This document shows positions 41,166 to 50,580 of a stretch of DNA of 64,000 bases, in pieces. The notes under the pieces were generated by a model, which saw only the letters and a list, made by a program, of their open reading frames with translations, had not been told where the DNA came from and made no database searches. The first letter of the stretch is position 1; every line of letters begins with the position of its first letter. The stretch is taken from contig NW_023501129.1 of assembly GCF_014066305.1 (NCBI RefSeq), positions 45,692 to 109,691 of the forward strand, written 5' to 3'. The position numbers and the translations under genes were made by a program. Source of the DNA: Letharia columbiana. Taxonomy: Eukaryota > Ascomycota > Lecanoromycetes > Lecanorales > Parmeliaceae.

Positions 41166-41555
41166 TTAATTTGGTTTATTGTTAGTAGAGAGACTAGAAA
41201 TTTGTCTACTCTCGATAGATAGTGCTTTTTTACCTAATTCAAAAGCAAAACCTAAGGTCAATGCTAAAAGAAATATTAACATAATAACTAAACCATATAC
41301 ACCATTAGTATAAGCACTTACAAGATAAGGATAAACTAATAAGATCTCTAAATCAAACAGCAGAAATAATAAAGCAAAAATAAAAAAAGAAATACTAAAC
41401 TGTGTTCTGTTCTGACCCAAGAATGAACTAAAACCACATTCAAATGCGCTATTTTTTTCCATATATGGATTGTGAGGAGCAAATATTATATTAACGGCCA
41501 ATAATATAAAAGCTAACAAGGGTATAAATAAGAAAAAAAATATTGTACTAGACAT
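41166..41555 (-). CDS. nad3: NADH dehydrogenase subunit 3
   Basis: 129 codons, ATG immediately after the nad2 stop. Carries the ND3 signature NSAFECGFSSF and FFIFALLFLLFDLEILLVYP. Complex I membrane subunit. Normal length and no fusion. Confidence 0.96.
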   Translation of the reverse strand: MSSTIFFFLFIPLLAFILLAVNIIFAPHNPYMEKNSAFECGFSSFLGQNRTQFSISFFIFALLFLLFDLEILLVYPYLVSAYTNGVYGLVIMLIFLLALTLGFAFELGKKALSIESRQISSLSTNNKPN

Positions 41556-43286
41556 TTAAGGATTAAACAATATAAGGGCTAATATATTAGCCATACTCAG
41601 TCACTCCTGAGGTGTAAATATAAACAATAGTAATGTTAAGGTTAATATAGAAATAGTAATAGTTAAAGAGGATGATAATACTATATTATTAATGTTAAAG
41701 CTGAAGATGTCTACATTACCCTCATGGTTTATATATGATACAACACTACCTTTAAATTTTGTGTCTTGAAGGTCTTGGTTTAATTTATATTCATGTTTAT
41801 CAAAGAATATTTGTTTAATTACACCTAAGTAATAAACAGCACTTATAACACTAGTTAATATTGCTATTAAAGTTAAGAAGACGTAACCACTATCTAATGC
41901 TGCGGACAGTACCATTTGTTTTGCGAAAAACCCTATAAGAGGAGGTATACCTACAAAAGAAAACAAAGTAATGGCTAAACTTAAAGCTAATACAGGATTA
42001 AGATTAAAATAACCTTTTAATTGACTAATAAGTTGTATAGGTGAGTTGTTTCTATCTAATAAATTGTTGTATTGATTTTTAAGGGGACCGTTCTTTTCTT
42101 TTTCTTCTTTAGAAGAAAAAGAAAAAGGGTATAAAGAAAAACCGATGCCAATTAATAAAACAAAGGCATTCAGGTTTGAGATTGAGTATTGCATTAAGTA
42201 AAATAGAAAAGCCTGAATAGACTCTAAACTGTTAATACTTAAGGCTAAAAGTATAAAGCCTAGGTGTGATATTGTACTATATGCGAATAGCCTTTTTATT
42301 CTAAACTGTGATAGACCTAACACAGTACCTATTATTAAAGATAAAAAGGAGCTAAAGAGTAAGCCGGATGTTCAACTAAAACTAAAGGCGAAATAAAAAT
42401 TACTAGTATAATGAATTAATTCTAATAAAAAGATAAGTATAGAGATTTTAGCTATTATTGCAACAAAAGTTGTTACTATTGTAGGAATAGCATCATACAC
42501 GTCAGGGCTTCAAAAATGAAACGGTGCGGCGGATATTTTAAATAAGAACCCTACTGACATAATTAAAAGAGATATGTTTAAATATAAAGGTTTATATCAA
42601 TCCAATATGTTATTTGTATATTCATTGGCTATGCTAGATAAACCGGTTATCACATAGTAACCGTCTAAATTTGTTGTACCAGAGTTTGCATACAATAGAC
42701 TTGTACCTAGTAATATAAAACAAGAAGATAAACCCCCCAATAAAAAATAAGTAAGACCTGCAGATGTAGCTAGTTCAGAGTTTCTATAAAGTGTGGAAAG
42801 TAAATATAAACCATAACTTTGTAACTCTATAGATAGAAAAATAGAAACTATATCACTAGCGGATACTAAAAAAGTACCCCCTATTAATACAAATAATATA
42901 ATTAAAGGGTATTCAATTATTCTATATTGTTGTCCCATCTTATTAATAATGTTTGTATCATACCTGAAATTTTTAAAAAACAGGTTGTATAAACTAGCAT
43001 AGTTTCTAACCCAAACCTTTCTACAATAAAAAGCAGTTAATTGTAGGATGGTAGCACTAACAAAAAAGGTAAAAATATGGAAAGTTTGTGTAATAGGTGT
43101 AGCATGGAAAAGACCACCATATAAACCTATACCTTTATCTAAAAAGGATATGTCTAAGCTTTTTAATGCAATTATACAAGAACATAACAATATTATTATT
43201 GTCTTTCTAGAATAAAGGATAGATTTTTCGCGTCTAAATGTGACGGCATTAGATAATAATAAAAATAAAAGTGAATAAGTAATCAT
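41556..43286 (-). CDS. nad2: NADH dehydrogenase subunit 2
   Basis: 576 codons, ATG 43286 ([15 protein letters not shown]) to TAA 41556, which abuts nad3 ATG. Contains [19 protein letters not shown] core, [34 protein letters not shown] and [18 protein letters not shown]-Trp is needed at 42597 and 41601. Intron-free. Fragments of this gene occur at 19402-19525, 43822-43944 and 45838-45925. Confidence 0.96.
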
Positions 43287-43399
43287 TGTTTTTGGAGGGT
43301 TAAAACCTACCTAACATTTTTCATCCATTACCCCTTAATTTACATTTCATCCATAAAAACTAAACTAAAGGGTAATGCAAATGATTTGCATTAAATACT

Positions 43400-43475
43400 A
43401 GCCAGGAAAGAAACTCGAATTCCCATTCTTAATGCATGATATTAATATTGTAACCAATTGAACTTACAATTATTG
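43400..43475 (-). pseudogene. trnM-like remnant upstream of nad2
   Basis: Anticodon arm (TTAATATCATGCATTAA), T-arm (AATTCGA) and 3' end (CCTGGCT) resemble trnM at 46916-46990, but the 5' acceptor strand no longer pairs. Confidence 0.65.
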
Positions 43476-43484
43476 TGTCTGAAA

Positions 43485-43760
43485 TGTATCGTTTAATCAA
43501 TTAAGCTAAGCTGATTTAATGTAAATATAAAAAGTTTACTTGAGTAACCAAGCCCAAGAACTTACTGTATATGATACATAATACGCCTAATAACATATAA
43601 AGATAGCCAGTCAAACAATATACTAGTGAAAAGCCCATTAGTGAAAACCTCAATAACTACTGTTTATTAGAAACAATTGTTTATTAATTTAATAACACCG
43701 CCCCTCCTTAATTCTATTGCTTATATATATATATATATATATATTGGGCAATTAATAATA
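43485..43760. repeat. trnR-half/spacer repeat plus left half of the GC hairpin element
   Basis: Matches 38836-39080, then ACCGCCCCTCCTTAATTCT with a (TA)n tract; the right arm with CGCGGTAT is missing. Lies between nad2 and the stop of the nad2-fusion ORF. Confidence 0.75.
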
Positions 43761-43821
43761 ATAATACAATATAATTATCAAATAAAAGTAAAAACAAATG
43801 ACATTATAAAATAAAAGAATA

Positions 43822-43944
43822 GGAAAATAGAAACTATATCACTAGCGGATACCAAGAAAGTACCGCCTATAATTATAAATAATATAATTAAAGGATATTC
43901 AATTATTCTATACTGTTGTCCTATCTTATTAACAATGTTTTATT
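43822..43944 (-). pseudogene. nad2: nad2 internal fragment
   Basis: About 120 bp match nad2 at 42835-42955 ([12 protein letters not shown]...SASDIVSIF region), same strand. Confidence 0.88.
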
Positions 43945-44190
43945 ATAAATAGTACTCTTTATTAAAAGGTAAAAACACGAAAACAAGTGCTTGTATGAAA
44001 AGTAAACGCAAATTAATAACGCATTTAATGTAAAAACATAATTAAGGTGGAAACAAGAAGTTTAATTCTAATGTTATAGTAAACATTAATATGATCTAGG
44101 TAAAGACTGGAAGCTAAGATATAAAGTGATTGTATAGTATAATTTTACTTTAGTTTTGCACAGAAAGAGTCGAAGTATAAAAAATATATT

Positions 44191-45897
44191 TTATTTACCT
44201 TTTTTAAATATATTTTTTAATTTATCCCTTTTTCTAGGCGAAACAGGAGGGGAATAAACAGTAGAAAGAGGATCAACCTTTGATTTATCCATTTGAGAAG
44301 CAGCAGGATTTGAATCTGGTTGTAGATCCTCTTTCCTAGTATAAAATTCAGGTGCTTTGACGGCGTTATCTACTTCTAAACCTTGTCCTACTCGAACCTC
44401 AAGATTACTTTCTTTATTTATTGGGTAATCTGTTGTTCCATCAAATCCAAATGGTTGCTTAGGTTTTTCCTCAAACTGCTGTGATCTTTCAAACTCCCCT
44501 AAATTAGGGGCTGTCATGTCTCTAGGGATACCCTTATACCCTGTGCTTTTTTGATCTATACTTTGGAATTCTCGACTATGCCCTGATGAACCCACATCTG
44601 ATATCTTTTTTTTATATCTTGCATCAGCGTCAGTATCCTTTTTCAAAATTTCTAGATATCTAATCATCTTATCATCATCACTTAAACCCATTGTTTTTAA
44701 TTCATTAATTTTATCCACACAAAATTTTTTCGTTTCTAAATATCCTTCACGTTCATAAGAGGAAGAACTTTTACTACTTAACTCAATACGCTTTTGCGAT
44801 AGTTCATACAACCTATCGCTTTTCTGGCGATTAGTTAATTCTGGGTTTTGATAAAGTTTATCTGCTTCTTGAGCATACTCCTCCGCAAGAATAACTACAT
44901 GGGAGGTACGTGCACTCCCTGTGTCTTTTTCTTTTCCTTTACCCTTTTTTTTAGGTGAATCAGGGTAAATATATGAAGTATCCGGCCCAGGGCCACCTCC
45001 ACTAGGTTCTTGTTGAGGTCCTGACCCTGGGCCGCTGGAATTGCCTTTATCATTAGAATCACTCTTTTTAACTTGTATGAAATAATCATCAATTAGGTGC
45101 GAAATCATACTGTAAAGTACGAGAAGTAAAAGTATAAATACAAATAACAATAATAAACAAACACAAGTATAAAGTGAAAATAATAGAGGATGTTTTTTAT
45201 AAAAACTTTTGTTTACAATAGTAATATATGTTAGTATGGAAATTATAAAAAACGGTAAGTGTATTGTCATATATACTAGTGATATAATTAATCAAAAGTT
45301 ATAACCTAAATAGGTTTGGTAAAGACAAATACATTGAAGCGCAACCATATAATATAGGTTACGCTGTATATAACAGGTTGTCTCATAGTGTATCAATGTG
45401 GCCAGCTGATTTAATAGGGAAAAAAACCCCCCTTTGTAGTAAGTGCTATTAAGAGTTTTATAATAAGTGGTAGAAGTAAATGTGAAAATCATAATACTTT
45501 GTATTTTTTCAAATACAACACTTAATAAACCATTTATTGGTGACATAATTAGTATGACAATGGATCTTACTAAATTAATTAAAGTGAGCAGATATAGAAT
45601 TATATCTGTAAAGATCTCACGAATGTTATTCATAGTTGAATAAGGTTTTATAGCTTTGTCAGCTGTTCTTGTCTTATTTATATAATAAAAATTACTAGTA
45701 TAATCAGTTAACCGCAATAATAGTATAAGTATAAAACTAAGATGCAATGAGAAATAATTTCAGCCTAAAATATAATAAGAGATGAAATACAAAAAGGAGC
45801 CTAGTAGCAAAAGTAACAGTAAAGATTGTATTGTTTTTTCACGTCTAAATGTGACGGCATTAGATAATAATAAAAATAAAAGTGAATAAGTAATCAT
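44191..45897 (-). CDS. Membrane accessory ORF starting with the nad2 5' end
   Basis: 568 codons, no stops (table 4), ATG 45897. The first 20 residues ([20 protein letters not shown]) are identical to ND2 and the upstream sequence is also copied. Then come five or six hydrophobic helices with the TSTTYYKTLNSTYYKGG motif (about 45430-45480). After ISHLIDDYF there is a GSGPQQEPSGGGPGP linker (about 44990-45035) and a long charged region rich in Lys, Glu, Asp and Ser ending KRDKLKNIFKKGK. A decayed relative lies at 39543-41039. Likely membrane-anchored with a soluble tail; function unknown. Expression signals are probably borrowed from nad2. Confidence 0.75.
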
Positions 45898-45925
45898 TGT
45901 TTTTGGAGGGTTCAAACCTACCTTA
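45838..45925 (-). repeat. Duplicated nad2 start and leader
   Basis: Near-identical to 43227-43314, covering the first 20 codons and TTTTGGAGGGTT upstream. Confidence 0.9.
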
Positions 45926-46074
45926 CATTTTCCCTTAGTTAGTGCCTAATCTATATTTAGTTTAGTTTTTATAAACTAAAGGGTCATGTTTCATAATCGC
46001 AACCAATTAATAAGATATTGTTACATTGTCATATATGACAATGTAAAAAAAATTATAAAAGATTGCATTAAATG

Positions 46075-46145
46075 CTAGCTGGGACCTAAACTTGAATTCC
46101 CATTATTAATGCATTAAATTAGCGTTCTAGCCAGGTGAACTATCA
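46075..46145 (-). pseudogene. trnM-like remnant downstream of the GIY-YIG ORF
   Basis: TTAATGCATTAA anticodon-arm and AATTC T-arm remnants with a CTAGCTGG end; anticodon and acceptor decayed. With trnM at 46916 it brackets the GIY-YIG ORF. Confidence 0.6.
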
Positions 46146-46156
46146 CTTTTTTTAAC

Positions 46157-46915
46157 TTATTTTACTCTATTAATAATGTACTTACCTTTAAACAACTCAT
46201 CTTTATTTATGTAATTTAATAAGGTAGCATGGTTTACTTTCAATTCTCTGGCAGCAGTGCGAATAGAACTATATTTTCTAGTATTGTTTGTTTCAATATT
46301 TTTAAGGGTAATCACATGAGATGTGGACAGCGATTGGTTCGTTTTGGCTAAAGGAGATAACACTGCACCTACTCTTGCTTTTCTCAAGTTGTACAAAGCT
46401 TTATCACTCAACTTACGCGATTTAAATTTGAATAATGTTTCTTCAGAATGTCTAAAATGTAAACTAGATCCTGCTGTAGTTAATATGTTATATTCGGGTT
46501 TAAAATGATCAATATTAAATTGCTCTCTTTTAATAACATCAGATCTATCACAAACTTCTAATATCTCTAGTTGGAAATTCTCATGTCCGTGGGCCAACAG
46601 AGCATTGTAAATTTTACTTTTATATCTTGAGGTTCTTGTAATTAAGTAATTTAAAGAAAAATAATTGCGTAATCGTGAGCTTAACCTAACAGAGCTTCCT
46701 ATGTAACATTTACCATTTATTTTATTAACTCACCTATAAACTCCACATCTTTGTTTATTGTCTTGTAATATCTTATTTTTATTACTTAACGCGTCATCGT
46801 ATATTATAATATTATGGGAGTCATAATAACAGAATCTTGCTTTTTTTATATTTGTCTCGAAATGCTTCATATTTCGGCTTTTGGAATGTATATTGTTTAG
46901 TGTGTTTTTTATCAT
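46157..46915 (-). CDS. GIY-YIG endonuclease ORF directly at the trnM 3' end
   Basis: 252 codons, intact. ATG 46915 is the first base after the trnM discriminator. GIY-YIG core CGVYRWVNKINGKCYIGSS (about 46690-46750), catalytic KREQFNIDHFKPEYNI (about 46490-46535), then a C-terminal helix-turn-helix-like SIRTAARELKVNHATLLNYI. A free-standing homing-type endonuclease; likely target is tRNA or neighbouring DNA (inference). Confidence 0.85.
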
Positions 46916-46990
46916 AAGCCAGAGGAGAAATTCGAATTCTCGTTCTTAACGCATGAAATTAATGTTCTAACCCTTTGAACTACTCGGGCT
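46916..46990 (-). tRNA. trnM: tRNA-Met (CAT)
   Basis: Cloverleaf with anticodon stem TTAAT/GTTAA around TTCATGC, T-arm GAATTCGAATTTC and acceptor AGCCCGA/TCTGGCT with one mismatch. Confidence 0.88.
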
Positions 46991-47112
46991 TTAAATTTAG
47001 CATTACTAAACGTTTATAAATGAGAAAAAAGCGCTTTTTTGTTAAGCTAACTAATTTTCCATTACCTAGAATATAAGAAAGTATCGGAAAAGGTAATATA
47101 ACAAAATAAAGG

Positions 47113-47186
47113 GGTGGATACCCTGGCTCGAACAGGGAACTCACTGTTCCACATACAGTTGCTCTACCAATTGAACTATAACCACC
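47113..47186 (-). tRNA. trnH: tRNA-His (GTG)
   Basis: Anticodon arm ACTGT-ATGTGGA-ACAGT, T-arm CCCTGTTCGAGCCAGGG, acceptor GGTGG/CCACC. Confidence 0.9.
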
Positions 47187-47237
47187 TATATTATTTATTT
47201 GTTAAATATGTCATATAAAAACAAATAATTTAACATT

Positions 47238-47307
47238 ATGTTGGAGTGATTCGAACACTCAATAATAAATACCAAAAATTTATGACTTACCGATTAGTCT
47301 ACAACAT
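47238..47307 (-). tRNA. trnQ: tRNA-Gln (TTG)
   Basis: Anticodon arm TAAAT-TTTTGGT-ATTTA gives TTG; T-arm GAGTGTTCGAATCACTC; acceptor ATGTTG/CAACAT. Confidence 0.78.
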
Positions 47308-47406
47308 ATATGAATGTAACAATATCATCACATTAAAACTTAAAATCTTGATTATATAAGGTAGATCCAACTTGAACGGATAAAATTAAAAGGGGGGTTT
47401 ACCGTA

Positions 47407-48078
47407 TTAGCCGTATTTAAAGTAATATTTGTCATTTCAAAAAGTGCCTTTTGATATATATTTACTTATACTAGAGTAGGACAAGCCCACAAAATTACCT
47501 GCTTCTTTCATAGTAGGCAATGATTTTATTAAATTCCAGTTTTTATCGTATATGCATACCGGAGTCCCTCTTGTCCTCAATTTTAGTTTATTTCTAGTCT
47601 TTTCACTTACTATACGTTTGCTACCCGGTTTAAACGCTCATTTGTATGACTTACTTCTACGTAAATCACCCATTTTCAGTTTGTCCGTATCTGAATGCTT
47701 ATAACCTAGCATAGACCCTGCTTTTTTACTAGTATTTAGCGATGGTAAATATTTATTTAAGTAGTTTTGCTCTCTATTTACTATTGCCTTATTTACCAAG
47801 TTGATATTTTCTAATATACCATATTCAAAGTTATTTCACTCATATTTTTTAACTGCGTTATAAAATTTGCTGTTATTACCTTTATATTTAGAACATTTAT
47901 ATCTGTGTTGCCTGAAACGTTGTGCTAAATTGATAGCCGAACCTATGTAAAACCTAGTTTCGTCAAAAATTAACCTGTAAGCATATATGCCTGACCCCAT
48001 GCCTAGCATATTATCGTTGCGAACACGATTGAGAATACAGCCTTTTTTGTTTAGTTTTAGTCATTTTGTGTTTTCCAT
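47407..48078 (-). CDS. GIY-YIG endonuclease ORF next to trnL(tag)
   Basis: 223 codons, ATG 48078 one base from the trnL(tag) discriminator, open to TAA 47407 with three TGA-Trp codons. GIY-YIG core GIYAYRLIFDETRFYIGSA (about 47930-47985), NREQNYLNKYLPSLNTS catalytic segment, and a C-terminal DNA-binding repeat (VCIYDKNWNLIKSLPT...). Intact. Lies between trnL(tag) and trnQ. Confidence 0.83.
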
Positions 48079-48079
48079 G

Positions 48080-48161
48080 TATAGATAACAAGACTTGAAC
48101 TTGTACGGCCTAAACCATTCCATCCTAAATGGAAATTGTCTACCAATTCCAACATATCTAT
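48080..48161 (-). tRNA. trnL: tRNA-Leu (TAG)
   Basis: Long variable arm, anticodon arm TTCCA-TTTAGGA-TGGAA, acceptor ATAGATA/TATCTAT. Confidence 0.88.
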
Positions 48162-48309
48162 TTGAGTCCATCTATTTTAATTCATGTATACCAATTCCAT
48201 CACTACCCTTTTTTTATGTATAACTATCTGCTTTGCTGAACACTTTACAATAATTATAATATTATATGTTAGTATAAGCAAGTAGTCGTATACTGGATAT
48301 GCCTATGAA

Positions 48310-48382
48310 TGCCCAAGATAAGATTCGAACTTATAGCCTAAACATCTTCAGTGTTCCGCTCTACCAATTGAGCTTCTTAGGC
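48310..48382 (-). tRNA. trnF: tRNA-Phe (GAA)
   Basis: Anticodon loop TGAAGAT within AACAC/GTGTT-type stem, T-arm ATAAGTTCGAATCTTAT, acceptor GCCTAAG/CTTGGGC. Confidence 0.88.
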
Positions 48383-48490
48383 TATGTTTTGCTTGTGAAG
48401 CAGAACATCATACTTATCTTTACATAATAAAATATGCATTAAGGTATAACTAAAACTATACATTACAAAAAGATACACTTAATTTAGCAT

Positions 48491-48562
48491 TGGAGACAGC
48501 GGGGGTCGAACCCGAATTAACGATGTGCAAAGTAGACGTTTTACCAATTAAACTATATCCCC
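48491..48562 (-). tRNA. trnA: tRNA-Ala (TGC), anticodon stem weak
   Basis: Acceptor GGGGATA/TGTCTCC, D-arm and T-arm are good and the loop TTTGCAC gives TGC, but the anticodon stem pairs poorly (TCTAC against ATCGT). Possibly decaying, or edited in RNA. A 5'-half remnant of a similar tRNA is at 48880-48925. Confidence 0.65.
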
Positions 48563-48569
48563 TACATTG

Positions 48570-48720
48570 CTTGCTGCTAAAATCAGGGGAATTGATCATG
48601 TTGCTATAATTATTGTTGCTATGATTATTGTCTTTCATTGTATCCAAGAGATGACTTAAACGTCTAGGATATTATACCAGCTTGCATATTGCTCTGCCTG
48701 ATTTCCTCCTCACTTACATG
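48570..48720 (-). pseudogene. Remnant of trnL(taa) 3' half plus start of its GIY-YIG ORF
   Basis: Reads GACGTTTAAGTCATCTCTTGG (tRNA T-arm and acceptor remnant), then codons MKDNNHSNNN...SPDFSS, parallel to the intact trnL(taa) and ORF start at 49730-49790. Confidence 0.7.
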
Positions 48721-48953
48721 CGCTTTTTTTACCTCCAACGAGGAACGAAGGTAAAAAGAGCAATTGATGAAAAGCTTTGCATCAAAAGATGAATGAGAGA
48801 AAAAGCAATAAGGTACTTTTGCCTTACCAAGTTAAGTAAGCTTTTTCTTTTTTCGTGATATATTAGGACTCAAATAAATAGAAAAATGCAAGCTGTTTTA
48901 CCAATTAAACTATTTTTTACCCAACTATGGTATTTTTTTTTACTAACGGTGTA

Positions 48954-49763
48954 TTATTTACCTCTCTAAAAATTATGTTTTCTAATGTATTTAGCCACAA
49001 CAGAAGGATGTACTCCTATATACTCTGCCGCTCTTCTAATAGATAATAACTCTTTATCCTAACGGGTATTATTGTCTGTAATAATTACACCTTGTGATTT
49101 AGGACAAGAGGCCAGCATCTTTGCTTTTGACACATAAATATGGGTACGTCCTAGGTTATTTAACCGCATAATATCTTTAGTAGCCTCAGTATGTTTTAAA
49201 CCTAAATTAGAAAAAGCAAATTTACGAATATTATATTCAGGTTTAAAGAGATCCAGGTAATATTGTTCTCTTTCAGTGAGAGCAGTAACATCACAAGACT
49301 TAAGAATGTCTAAACTAAAGCCGGAAGATCCGTGCTTTAAAATGGCTCTATGTATTAGACTTTTCTTTATATTAAATTCTCCTTCTAAATAGGATATCTT
49401 AAAGTAGTTTTTTAGCCTAGCCTTTAAATCTACAGATGAACCAACATAGGATTTACCTGACTCCCTACTAGTTCATCTGTAAACACCTGTTTTTCCTTGA
49501 TTCTGATTTAAGATATCAAGCTTCTGGGTATCCGAATTTAAATAAGTAGCTGCGGGGACAACAATTTTGCCTTCAGTAGCAAAGCACGGACTAATAATGT
49601 TGCTAAGATCAGTGGAATTATTGTTGCTGCTAAGATCAGTGGGATTGTTGCTAGGATCAGTGAAGTCATTGTTGCTAAGATCAGTGGTATTCTCGTTGCT
49701 ACTAAGATCAGGGGAATTATTACTGTTACTATGTTTATTGTTATTTAAATTGTTGTCTTCCAT
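48954..49763 (-). pseudogene. GIY-YIG endonuclease ORF next to trnL(taa), with TAG stops
   Basis: ATG 49763 lies two bases from the trnL(taa) discriminator. After an Asn/Ser-rich repeat (SNNNSTDLSS units, 49570-49740) the GIY-YIG core is TGVYRWTSRESGKSYVGSS (about 49440-49495), with TEREQYYLDLFKPEYNI. TAG at 49059 interrupts it just before the C-terminal helix-turn-helix (SIRRAAEYIGVHPSVV); another TAG is at 48966. The nuclease domain is whole, so a shortened protein could still be made. Confidence 0.75.
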
Positions 49764-49765
49764 GT

Positions 49766-49846
49766 ATCCGAGAGACGACTTGAACGTCTATGATATTATA
49801 TCAGCTAAGCTTAAGTTAGCTCTGTAAACCAATTCCAGCACTCGGA
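49766..49846 (-). tRNA. trnL: tRNA-Leu (TAA)
   Basis: Anticodon arm GCTAA-CTTAAGC-TTAGC, long variable arm, acceptor TCCGAG/CTCGGA. Confidence 0.88.
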
Positions 49847-49887
49847 CTTCTCTTTGTAAATAACCATACAAATATACTTGCAGTGTT

Positions 49888-49958
49888 AAGGCCAGAATGA
49901 TTCGAACACTCATCTGAGCTGTCATGAGCAGCTTGCTTTACCTATTACGCTATAGCCT
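49888..49958 (-). tRNA. trnM: tRNA-Met (CAT), second
   Basis: Anticodon arm AGCTG-CTCATGA-CAGCT, acceptor AGGCTA/TGGCCT, T-arm GAGTGTTCGAATCATTC. Confidence 0.85.
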
Positions 49959-49979
49959 TTTTAGGCTTTTTTTTTCTTG

Positions 49980-50278
49980 CTTGTGAATGCGAAGCATCAT
50001 GGCAGAGCAAAAAATTTGCAACAAACAGTTTTCATTGCGAAGCAGTCTGAATGATGCACTTTTTTATTTAGAAAAAAAGCAACACAAGTAATAGTGGTAT
50101 ATTTGGTAAATGTACTAAAAGCACAAAAAAACAACCATAAGATAGTTGAGTGCTTATCTGTGTTTTTAACTATCTATAATTGCATCAGGTATAATATAAG
50201 TTTGTATGTATAAAATTAAACACTATCTGTGAAATCGTCTAGATTTGCTTAATAAATGTAACATACACCAAAAAGCCA
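49980..50278. other. Spacer with dispersed hairpin repeat
   Basis: CTTGTGAATGCGAAGCATCATGG at 49979-50002 belongs to the dispersed repeat family; no gene. Confidence 0.55.
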
Positions 50279-50280
50279 AT

Positions 50281-50351
50281 ATGCGGATAAAGGATTCGCA
50301 CCCCTATAGACTGGTTATGAGCTAGTTATGTTACTATTACATTAATCCGCA
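50281..50351 (-). tRNA. trnM: tRNA-Met (CAT), third
   Basis: Acceptor TGCGGAT/ATCCGCA, loop CTCATAA gives CAT; anticodon stem has one mismatch. T-arm AGGGGTGCGAATCCTTT. Confidence 0.82.
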
Positions 50352-50396
50352 TGTATTATAGAACATAACACTCAGTTTGTTAGTGAAACAACTGTA

Positions 50397-50468
50397 TAGC
50401 CCAGACGGGAATCGAACCCGTGCTATAATGGTGAAAACATTATGTCTTAACCATTTGACCACTGGGCC
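50397..50468 (-). tRNA. trnE: tRNA-Glu (TTC)
   Basis: Anticodon arm ATAATG-TTTTCAC-CATTAT, T-arm CGGGTTCGATTCCCG, acceptor GGCCCAG/CTGGGCT. Confidence 0.9.
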
Positions 50469-50509
50469 TAAAATACGACCAGCAAGGTACTTTCTAAAAC
50501 AATAAAGTA

Positions 50510-50580
50510 AGCCCAGTGCAAGTATCGCACTTACTTCTACCGATTACAAAACGGTTGCATTACTTTTATGCTAACCAGGC
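50510..50580 (-). tRNA. trnT: tRNA-Thr (TGT)
   Basis: Anticodon arm ACCGT-TTTGTAA-TCGGT, acceptor GCCTGGT/ACTGGGC. Lies just 3' of rnl. Confidence 0.85.

Noticed and set aside
48491..48562. Calling this tRNA trnC (GCA)
   Set aside because: That frame puts a pyrimidine after the anticodon; TGC followed by A and the GGGGATA acceptor fit trnA better.
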